NCBI RefSeq assembly: GCF_038592905.1
Contig: NZ_CP151943.1
Location: forward strand, 2,172,501-2,236,500
Reading direction: 5' to 3'
DNA: 64,000 nt
Source: Neobacillus sp. FSL H8-0543
GTDB lineage: Bacteria; Bacillota; Bacilli; Bacillales; Cytobacillaceae
This document shows, in pieces, positions 57,542 through 64,000 of this stretch. Under the pieces are notes generated by a model. It saw only the letters and a list, made by a program, of their open reading frames with translations, was not told where the DNA came from and searched no databases. The position numbers and the translations under genes are program-made. Position 1 is the first letter of the stretch, and each line of letters opens with the position of its first letter.

Positions 57542-59536
57542 TTATTTCATCTGTGTAAAAATCTCCCCAACTTTGTACACTGGATGAGCGCCGGCGCGTT
57601 TTTGGACGCCTTCGATCATCATCGCAATCATTAGTTTTGGTGTGTTCGTGTTGTAGGCGACGAACCAGCCGTTTTCTGTACCAGTTTCACCTTGTTTTTT
57701 CTTAATTTCAGCCGTGCCCGTTTTTCCAGCTAACGGAAGTTCCTTCATATTCGCTACATGGGCTGTTCCGGTCTTATCCTCAACGACCTGGCGCATGTCA
57801 CTGGCAATGATCGCAGCCTCGTCTTCAGACATCACCTGTTCCTTCAGCACCTGACTCTTTGGGTCATCGAACAATAGAGTTGGCTTAATCATATTGCCCT
57901 TGTTTACAAATGGCGTGTAAGTTGCTAATAAATGAACAATCCCCATTTGGACCTGCCCTTGCCCGTAGCCGGAATCCGCCAAGGCAATTTCACTATCAAT
58001 CGTCCCAATTGTTGATTTTTGCAGTGGGAACGGGTAATCAAGTTCTTCCTCAAAGCCGAACTTTTTCAATCCCTCGATAAACTTATCTTCACCGACGGCC
58101 AGTGCATTTTGAGCGAAGTAAATATTATCTGATAAAACGAGTGCTTTTCTTAGGTTAACTGGGTTGGCTTCGTGAATTCTTGTCACATAATAACCGCCCC
58201 ACGACTCACCTTTTTGCCATTGCATCCCTTTTATATCTAGCGTTTTCTCTGGGGTGATCGCTTTGTTCGAAAGGCCGATTGCCGCGGAGAGCGGCTTAAT
58301 CACCGAACCTGGTGCGTAGGCCTTATTGAAACGGGTTGTCATCGGCTGCTTGTCATTCTCTTGCAATGCCTTCCATTCGTCAGAAGAGAAGCCTAATGTC
58401 GCCTGATTGGGGTCAAAAGACGGGCTACTGACCAGTGCGAGTGTTTCCCCGGTTATCGGGTCAATCGCCGCTGAGGAGCCCGCCTCGTCCTTTAAACCGT
58501 CCCAGATATTCAGCTGTAAGGTACCATCGATGGTCAGTTTCACATTCTCCCCATCTTCTACTTCCTTTTCTGCAAGGATAAAAACGGTGTCGTCCGGTTT
58601 TTCAATCGAAATAACCGTCCCGTTCTTCCCTTTTAACCTCTCATCAAACACCTGCTCCAGGCCTCTTTTTCCAATCATATCTGTGCTTGTATAGCCTTTA
58701 TCCTTACGTTCCTCCAATTCCTCGGCGGTGATGGAGCCAACATAGCCAATTAAGTGGGCTGCCGATTCCTTGTATGGATAAATCCGCGCCTCGACCTTCA
58801 TTGTCCGAACAGGCGAAAGGGCAACCAGCTGCTCAATCCGTTCACGGTCGTCCATCGAGACCTTCTTAAGCGGAACAAACAGGTCGGGCTTGACCCAGTT
58901 CGCATTTAGCGCTTTGTTGATTTGCTCTGGACTTATCTTTAATAAACTAGATAGTTTCGGAATGACCACATTTTCCTGCCCCTCCAAAATCCCCGGAATG
59001 ACGCCGATTTCGTACACTTGTCCGTTTACCGCCATGGCGTTTCCAGCGCGATCAAGGATTTCCCCACGTTTTGGCTTTACATAGTCGATTCCGATTTTAT
59101 CGCCATCCTTTAATTCTGGAAAAATATAAGTGGTGTTCCAGTTTACAAACCAGTTATTCTTCTCATCGCGTTCTTCCTTTTTCAATTTAGCGTTATGTGT
59201 AAATTCAATTTTGCCCGCGATGCTGTTCATACTGGCTGAAAAATCGTAATCGACCTTTTCCACTTTCTTATCCAGCTTTTCTTCTTCACTTGGTTTTTTA
59301 AACGTAACCTTCAGATCGGATATCTCCAGATCCTTATATATTTTTTCGTAGCGAGACGTAAATTCTTCTTTGGTGATGACCTCTTTGGCACCGTTTGTAA
59401 GGTAGTCATACATCTTATCAAACTTCTGCTCATTCCATAGTGCTATGTATTCCGCAAAACGATCCTGCGGCGTGGGTTCCTTGCTGCAGCCTGCTGCCAA
59501 AGCAACAAACAACAGCAGCCAAATCAACTTTTTCAA
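57542..59536 (-). CDS. pbpC: Class B penicillin-binding protein PbpC/PBP3-like (MecA-type N-terminus)
   Basis: This 664-residue lipoprotein-type transpeptidase has a signal peptide with lipobox (ALAAGC, Cys17), an NTF2-like MecA N-terminal domain (about 25-140), a dimerisation domain (RGEILDRAGNAMAVNG and further) and the transpeptidase domain: Ser411 and Lys414 in PGSVIKP, SDN at 469-471, KTGT at 605-608. It cross-links peptidoglycan; relatives of this type (B. subtilis PBP3, enterococcal PBP5, PBP2a) often have low beta-lactam affinity. The ATG follows AAGGGGGAG. Large 52-bp arrays lie on both sides of the gene. Confidence 0.93.
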   Translation of the reverse strand: MKKLIWLLLFVALAAGCSKEPTPQDRFAEYIALWNEQKFDKMYDYLTNGAKEVITKEEFTSRYEKIYKDLEISDLKVTFKKPSEEEKLDKKVEKVDYDFSASMNSIAGKIEFTHNAKLKKEERDEKNNWFVNWNTTYIFPELKDGDKIGIDYVKPKRGEILDRAGNAMAVNGQVYEIGVIPGILEGQENVVIPKLSSLLKISPEQINKALNANWVKPDLFVPLKKVSMDDRERIEQLVALSPVRTMKVEARIYPYKESAAHLIGYVGSITAEELEERKDKGYTSTDMIGKRGLEQVFDERLKGKNGTVISIEKPDDTVFILAEKEVEDGENVKLTIDGTLQLNIWDGLKDEAGSSAAIDPITGETLALVSSPSFDPNQATLGFSSDEWKALQENDKQPMTTRFNKAYAPGSVIKPLSAAIGLSNKAITPEKTLDIKGMQWQKGESWGGYYVTRIHEANPVNLRKALVLSDNIYFAQNALAVGEDKFIEGLKKFGFEEELDYPFPLQKSTIGTIDSEIALADSGYGQGQVQMGIVHLLATYTPFVNKGNMIKPTLLFDDPKSQVLKEQVMSEDEAAIIASDMRQVVEDKTGTAHVANMKELPLAGKTGTAEIKKKQGETGTENGWFVAYNTNTPKLMIAMMIEGVQKRAGAHPVYKVGEIFTQMK

Positions 59537-59665
59537 AAAACACTCCCCCTTTATCTATAGTTTACCATATTTGTCCTATTATATTAGACGGCGTGGTTCA
59601 CGAAAAGATTCGTTATTTCCATAAAAAAATGGCTGTGTAACTTGGCTGTTGATTGGAGTTCCAAT

Positions 59666-60282
59666 GATGAAGACCACTTCGCCTTACTTTTCCTCCGGAG
59701 TTGGTCTTCATCGACCTTATGAAGACCACTTCGCCTCACTTTTCCTCCGGAGTTGGTCTTCATCGACCAAATGAAGACCATCTTACCCCACTTTTCCTCC
59801 GGAGTTGGTCTTCATCGACCTGATGAAGACCATCTCGCCTCACTTTTCCTCCGGAGTTGGTCTTCATCGACCTGATGAAGACCATCTTACCTCACTTTTC
59901 CTCCGGAGTTGGTCTTCATCGACCTTATGAAGACCATCTCGCCTTACTTTTCCTCCGGAGTTGGTCTTCATCGACCTTATGAAGACCATCTCGCCTCACT
60001 TTTCATCTGGAGTTGGTCTTCATCGACCTTATGAAGACCATCTCTCCTTACTTTTCCTCCGGAGTTGGTCTTCATCGACCTTATGAAGACCATCTCGCCT
60101 CACTTTTCCTCTGGAGTTGGTCTTCATCGACCTTATGAAGACCATCTCGCCTTACTTTTCCTCCGGAGTTGGTCTTCATCGACCTGATGAAGACCAACTC
60201 GCCTCACTTTTCCTCCGGAGTTGGTCTTCATCGACCTTATGAAGACCATCTCGCCTTTTTTTCGGACCGAGTTGTCCTTCAT
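59666..60282. repeat. 52-bp tandem array no. 2 (11 units plus remnants)
   Basis: Eleven copies of GGAGTTGGTCTTCATCGACC at an exact 52-bp step (CCGGAG at 59695, 59747, 59799 and on). Each unit has ATGAAGACCA and TGGTCTTCAT as perfect inverted arms around 25 bp (TCTCGCCTCACTTTTCCTC...). A partial twelfth unit and a degenerate GTTGTCCTTCAT end it. The sequence before unit 1 (GGCTGTTGATTGGAGTTCC) is the head of family C repeats. It fills the gap between pbpC and the terminator of arcC. Confidence 0.95.
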
Positions 60283-60317
60283 ACAAAGCAGGTTCTATAT
60301 ATCCAAACCCAATAAAA

Positions 60318-60345
60318 AACCTTCGCCCATAATTGGACGAAGGTT
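60318..60345 (-). terminator. Terminator of arcC
   Basis: AACCTTCG pairs with CGAAGGTT; TTTTTTATT follows on the minus strand. Confidence 0.85.
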
Positions 60346-60357
60346 GTCTCTACGTTC

Positions 60358-61293
60358 TTATAAAGTTACACGTGTACCAGATTTGCCTGCAAGCGCATCT
60401 TCCAATTTATCAATTGAAGTGATGATAACGTTTTTGCCGCCTTTTTTCAGGAACAAGATTGCTGCTTCAATTTTTGGACCCATGCTTCCTTTTGGAAAAT
60501 GGCCTTCTTCCATATAACGAAGGGCATCATCAATGGACATTTCTAATAAATTCTGTTGCTGCGGTGTGCCGAAATGAATCGCCACTTGTGCTACTCCAGT
60601 TAGAATAAATAGGTAATCTGCTTCAATTTCTGCAGCCAATAGCGCACTCGCGAAATCTTTATCGATTACGGCGTCAACACCTGTTAAGACACCATTTTCT
60701 TCTGCGACAGGAATTCCACCGCCGCCAGCAGTAATAACAACGATTTCTTTATCAAGCAACGCATTAATCGCTTCTTTTTCGATAATCTTTGTTGGTTTTG
60801 GTGATGCTACCACACGTCTGTAGCCTCTGCCGCTGTCCTCAACATAATCAATTTTTTCTGTTTCAAGAATTTTGTCTAACTGTTCTTGTGTGTAGAAAGG
60901 TCCGATTGGTTTTGTCGGGCTTTGGAAAGCCGGGTCTTCTTTTGAAACAACTACTTGGGTAACAACCGTTGCCACGGTTTTGCCGATATTGCGTTCTGCC
61001 ATTTTATTTCTGAATGCTTGTTGGATTAGGTAACCTAGGTTTCCTTGTGTTTCAGCATTTAGGACTGCTAATGGGAATGCAGGAACTACAGCTTCAGCCA
61101 ATTGTGATTTAATTAACGCGTTACCAACCTGCGGGCCGTTACCGTGTGTGATGACAACAGTATTGCCTTGTTCAATTAATCCTAGAACAGGTTCAACACT
61201 TTCGTTGATATTCTGCTGCTGTTCTTGAATCGTACCCTTTTGGCCTTCTTTAATGATTGCATTGCCGCCAATTGCTAGGACTATTTTGCTCAT
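60358..61293 (-). CDS. arcC: Carbamate kinase (ArcC/AllK)
   Basis: This 311-residue amino-acid kinase fold enzyme carries LAIGGNAI at the start, THGNGPQVGNA, NAETQGNLGYLIQQA, VVASPKP, ITAGGGGIPV, GVDAVIDKDFASALLA and FPKGSMGPKIEAA. It makes ATP and carbamate from carbamoyl phosphate and ADP. Here it follows DUF1116 and fdrA genes, not arginine deiminase genes, so it probably serves the oxamate carbamoyltransferase branch of allantoin breakdown (AllK role). TGGAGAGATA precedes the ATG. A hairpin separates it from the gene upstream. Confidence 0.95.
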   Translation of the reverse strand: MSKIVLAIGGNAIIKEGQKGTIQEQQQNINESVEPVLGLIEQGNTVVITHGNGPQVGNALIKSQLAEAVVPAFPLAVLNAETQGNLGYLIQQAFRNKMAERNIGKTVATVVTQVVVSKEDPAFQSPTKPIGPFYTQEQLDKILETEKIDYVEDSGRGYRRVVASPKPTKIIEKEAINALLDKEIVVITAGGGGIPVAEENGVLTGVDAVIDKDFASALLAAEIEADYLFILTGVAQVAIHFGTPQQQNLLEMSIDDALRYMEEGHFPKGSMGPKIEAAILFLKKGGKNVIITSIDKLEDALAGKSGTRVTL

Positions 61294-61330
61294 AAAAGTA
61301 TCTCTCCATTATCGTAAATTTTTTAAAAGA

Positions 61331-61354
61331 AAAAGGGGAACCAATTCCCCTTTT
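61331..61354. terminator. Hairpin between allG and arcC
   Basis: AAAAGGGGAA pairs with TTCCCCTTTT around CCAA. It lies inside the operon, 38 bp before arcC, so it may be a partial terminator or RNA-stability element that lowers arcC expression. Confidence 0.65.
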
Positions 61355-61371
61355 ATTTAAGCATATATTGA

Positions 61372-62664
61372 TTAAACAGTTGGTACTGCGTTTTCTTCTT
61401 CAACTAGTCCAAGTTTCACTGCGTAAGCTTCGATCGCTTTTTCGAAACATGCTAGTGGCGCTTTAACTGTACCAGCACCAACTTGGCCTACTCCTGCTTC
61501 TTTGTGTGCAATTCCAGTGTTGATAGTTGGTTCAATTCCCGTTTCAACAACCTTTCTTGCGTCAATTCCTAGGCAAGAGCCTTGGAAATCCCAAGTTGGA
61601 ATAGAGAAGTTAGGGTTGTTGTCGATACAGATTTCCATCATTTCATTGCTTGTTTTAAGAGCGTCATCAAATCCGCCAGCGCCAACGAAACGTGTAACAC
61701 CTGGAGCAGCGATCATAGCCATACCACCAACACCGAATGTTTCAGTGATTGCACTATCACCCATATCAGGGCAAGCCATATCTTGAGTGTAGCCAGTAAA
61801 GAATAGACCTTGTGGAGTATTAACTGGTGCAGTAAACCACTGATCTCCCATACCAGCAATACGAATACCGAATTCGTAACCGTTACGGCTCATTGCTGTT
61901 ACAACTGTACCATGCTGAATTGTTCTAGCGGTATCCATGATTGCTTTGCTTGTTGCCATCGCAATATTTAAGAAGAACTGATCGGTATCAGCCAAGAATT
62001 GAATTACCTCTTGTTTATCATTTTCAGATGCATCTGTTTTTAAAATAAATGGTACGATTTCTTTTAAGAAAATTAGCGAACCAGCAATGTTACGTTGGTG
62101 GAACTCATCACCCATTGTAATTGCTTTTGCAATCATAACATTGATGTTTAAGCCATCGCCTTTTACTTTAAGTGCTTTAGCAATGACAGGTCCTAATACA
62201 TCTCTAAACCATGCAAGGCGGTTTGTTACTTCCTCAGAAAAAGCACCGAAACGAAGTACTTTACCAATACCTTCATTCATTGTGCAGTATGCTTGGTTTC
62301 CGCCGTCACGGTTTTCGACAACAAGAACTGGCATATTTGCAGACGTGATTCCGCCCATTGGACCAACAGCATTAACATGGTGACATGGAATGAATTCTAC
62401 TTCACCATTGCGTAGCATAGCTGATGCTGCATCTGCATCTGTAGCCCAGCCTTCAAAAAGTGCTGCACCAACAGCCGCACCTTGCATTGGACCAGTCATT
62501 TGATCCCATTTAATTGGCGGACCTGCATGTAATAATACTTTGCCGTTTAGTTCAGAGATTACTGATTTCGCTGGAACAACATCTGTTAGGAAAGGAGCTC
62601 CTGCTACAATTTTATCGATTACTGCTCTGTTTGCTTCGTCAATTGTTTTATATGAACCGTACAT
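61372..62664 (-). CDS. allG: DUF1116 protein, oxamate carbamoyltransferase subunit AllG-like
   Basis: This 430-residue protein is a DUF1116 (YlbE) member: VLLHAGPPIKWDQMTGPMQG, VEFIPCHHVNAVGPMGGITS, NEGIGKVLRFGAFSEEV, MGDEFHQRNIAGS, GDSAITETFGVGGMAM. In Escherichia coli the related ylbE is part of the fdrA-ylbE-ylbF set reported to form oxamic transcarbamylase (AllFGH), which splits oxalurate into oxamate and carbamoyl phosphate. AGGAGGAATT precedes the ATG. It stands between fdrA and arcC, which matches that pathway. The third subunit (ylbF/AllH) is not within the window. Confidence 0.9.
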   Translation of the reverse strand: MYGSYKTIDEANRAVIDKIVAGAPFLTDVVPAKSVISELNGKVLLHAGPPIKWDQMTGPMQGAAVGAALFEGWATDADAASAMLRNGEVEFIPCHHVNAVGPMGGITSANMPVLVVENRDGGNQAYCTMNEGIGKVLRFGAFSEEVTNRLAWFRDVLGPVIAKALKVKGDGLNINVMIAKAITMGDEFHQRNIAGSLIFLKEIVPFILKTDASENDKQEVIQFLADTDQFFLNIAMATSKAIMDTARTIQHGTVVTAMSRNGYEFGIRIAGMGDQWFTAPVNTPQGLFFTGYTQDMACPDMGDSAITETFGVGGMAMIAAPGVTRFVGAGGFDDALKTSNEMMEICIDNNPNFSIPTWDFQGSCLGIDARKVVETGIEPTINTGIAHKEAGVGQVGAGTVKAPLACFEKAIEAYAVKLGLVEEENAVPTV

Positions 62665-62717
62665 TATGAATTCCTCCTGTGTTTTCGATCTTAAAAATTA
62701 TCTACTGTAACTTGTCT

Positions 62718-62846
62718 GTTGATTGGAGCTCCAGGCACTTCGCTTTCCGCGGGCTCACCGGTGAGCCTCCTCGGCGCTATCGCGCCTGTGGGGTCTCACC
62801 CAGCTCGTAATCCCGCAGGAGTCTCGTGCCTTCCGCTTCAATCAAC
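62718..62846. repeat. Family C dispersed repeat, copy 3 (129 bp)
   Basis: Begins GTTGATTGGAGCTCCAGGC, continues with CTTCGCTTTCCGCGGGCTC, CCTCCTCGGCGCTATCGCGC and GTGGGGTCTCACC, and ends TTCCGCTTCAATCAAC. It has the same length as the copy at 9245 in reverse orientation. It lies between fdrA and allG within the operon, so the transcript should contain a long hairpin. Confidence 0.9.
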
Positions 62847-62879
62847 GATAAGTTTTCACATCAAAATTGTACCTAACTA

Positions 62880-64000
62880 TTAGTGCAGCACACTCAAAAC
62901 TTTGCGCATTCTTTCGTTGCCGCCTGCTATTGGACGCCAGTCGTATTGGACTACAGCTCCGCCGTTTTCTGTTAGTGCTGTTGTGAATTTCTTTAGGCCT
63001 ACGTTGATTACGTTTGGCTTTTCGTTTAATAAACGTTGGATTGCAGGTGAAACTGTGAATGTTGCAGCTTCAGTTGCTGATGCTGCTGGCATTACTTCTT
63101 TATCTGCTTCGTTGATTTCGATACCGATCATTGCAAGTGCAGTGCGGATGGCTTGGTTGTTACTGTCGCGCAGGATTACTCCAGCGTTAGCCAATTTTTC
63201 ACGTTGATCTTGGTAGTTCTGCGGATCTTGTTCTGTTCCACAAACCGTTCCAACGAAGTAAATATTCTTGCCGTTTTCGTTTGCTTGTTTCTGAATCTTA
63301 ACGATTGCAGGAATTAACTCACTTGCCATATCTTCGTGTGAACCATAACCAAGAACGACATCAAAAAGAATAATTGCAGTGGTTTCATCTTGGGCTGCTT
63401 TTTCAAAATACTTGACTCTTGTTTCCGGGTCGATCATTGGATGCGGCTTGCCTTGTGTGTAGATATCATCGCCAAGGTCAGCAACTTCATAGCCGTTTGT
63501 TTTTAACAAGTAGCCTTCTTCAGTGGATTTGCTCTTTTCAAGACCAAGACCTCTGCTGAATAGGAAAGCTGCCTCATATCCAAGTGTACCACCAGAATAA
63601 AGACCTTTGATTGTTGTTTGTTCTGGTTTCAAATCAACTGCAGGTACTGCAGTGGTTAAAACATTATAGTTCGCTTGGATTGGGTTTCCTTTAGAAAGGT
63701 CTAAAGCAATCCTTGCTGTTTCTTCTAGTGTGTGTGCATAGTGCATATTTCCTTCATGGTTACGCGGTGCTTCACCAAGGAAAATCGCTACAACTGGTTT
63801 TGAAATACTTTGAAGTAATTGAACAACTTCATCACGCACTTCTTTTGCAGGTGGCTTAGAAATAACCGTAATTACTTCTGTTGCTTCATGCTGCGCTAAG
63901 CCCTTGATAGCATCCATCATTGTAATCGCACCGATTTTATCAGACAAGTCACGTCCGCCTGTACCGATTGCGTGGCTTACACCACCGCCTAGGCGATCAA
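62880..64000 (-). CDS. fdrA: FdrA-like protein (oxamate carbamoyltransferase subunit AllF), 5' end beyond the window
   Basis: At least 373 codons of a CoA-ligase-fold FdrA protein are present: the frame runs to the right edge with RLGGGVSHAIGTGGRDLSD upstream of the first internal start-like TTG, so the N-terminal part (roughly a third) is missing. Visible segments include VAIFLGEAPRNHEG, LYSGGTLGYEAAFLFSRGLG, HPMIDPETRVKYFEKAAQDE, IILFDVVLGYGSHEDMASEL and VGTVCGTEQDPQNYQDQ. It is the first visible gene of the operon with allG and arcC, and the reaction is as for AllG. Older annotation as acyl-CoA synthetase reflects the fold only. Confidence 0.92.
   Translation of the reverse strand, partial: DRLGGGVSHAIGTGGRDLSDKIGAITMMDAIKGLAQHEATEVITVISKPPAKEVRDEVVQLLQSISKPVVAIFLGEAPRNHEGNMHYAHTLEETARIALDLSKGNPIQANYNVLTTAVPAVDLKPEQTTIKGLYSGGTLGYEAAFLFSRGLGLEKSKSTEEGYLLKTNGYEVADLGDDIYTQGKPHPMIDPETRVKYFEKAAQDETTAIILFDVVLGYGSHEDMASELIPAIVKIQKQANENGKNIYFVGTVCGTEQDPQNYQDQREKLANAGVILRDSNNQAIRTALAMIGIEINEADKEVMPAASATEAATFTVSPAIQRLLNEKPNVINVGLKKFTTALTENGGAVVQYDWRPIAGGNERMRKVLSVLH

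Noticed and set aside
56848..60282. CRISPR array
   Set aside because: The arrays are continuous 52-bp tandem repeats with no unique spacers, and there are no cas genes in the window.

Overview
The window looks like chromosomal DNA of a spore-forming, rod-shaped, low-GC Gram-positive bacterium of the Bacillaceae (Bacillus/Neobacillus type). The reasons are the spoIIID-mbl-fabZ-ywpF-ssb block in nearly Bacillus subtilis order, ywqA/ywqB and yhgD/yhgE pairs, strong AGGAGG-type ribosome binding sites, many GTG/TTG starts and short U-tract terminators. No rRNA, tRNA, CRISPR array, prophage or recognisable transposase gene was seen.

Layout. 1-11.9 kb is a minus-strand exopolysaccharide locus. It is transcribed from about 11.93 kb and runs: chain-length/kinase modulator, tyrosine kinase, PHP phosphatase, FlaA1/WbpM-type 4,6-dehydratase, initiating sugar transferase, heparinase-like protein, glycosyltransferase, SDR, UDP-ManNAc dehydrogenase, glycosyltransferase. 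From 12.4 to 19.6 kb come plus-strand cell-surface genes: an SGNH-like protein, an LCP ligase, a large subtilisin with an inserted domain and wall-binding repeats, and a LysM-NlpC/P60 hydrolase. From 19.8 to 33 kb is an accessory region of small genes: GNATs, an ECF sigma/anti-sigma pair, an EAL gene and a GGDEF gene separated by a repeat, a SUKH protein and a duplicated acetyltransferase. From 32.9 to 35.7 kb is a vanR-vanS-vanY-like set. From 35.8 to 38.6 kb lie yhgE and its TetR regulator, with matching operator candidates. From 38.9 to 43.7 kb is the ywqB (SWIM) and ywqA (SNF2) pair. From 44 to 50 kb are small genes, a glycerophosphodiesterase and a coiled-coil/3D-domain wall protein. From 51 to 57 kb is the conserved ssb-ywpF-fabZ-epuA-mbl-spoIIID block plus an alkyltransferase-like protein. 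pbpC lies at 57.5-59.5 kb. From 60.3 kb to the right edge is an arcC-allG-fdrA set for oxamate/carbamoyl phosphate metabolism, and fdrA runs off the window.

The most unusual content is between the genes. (i) Three tandem arrays share an exact or near-exact 52-bp period and the same design, an inverted repeat around a pyrimidine-rich centre; two of them bracket pbpC. (ii) Six short arrays of several unrelated sequences have a 20-21 bp period. Both periods are whole numbers of DNA helical turns. (iii) At least four families of dispersed imperfect-palindrome repeats are present. Family A carries GGGGACGGTTCT and its complement, B carries GGTGACAGGCACC, C is a 129-bp element with GTTGAT/ATCAAC ends, and D is about 140 bp. 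Several copies touch genes: one lies between EAL and GGDEF genes, one supplies the start of a duplicated GNAT gene, and the B core occurs twice inside the SNF2 ATPase gene. All functional statements come from reading the sequence and from general family knowledge; no database search was run.
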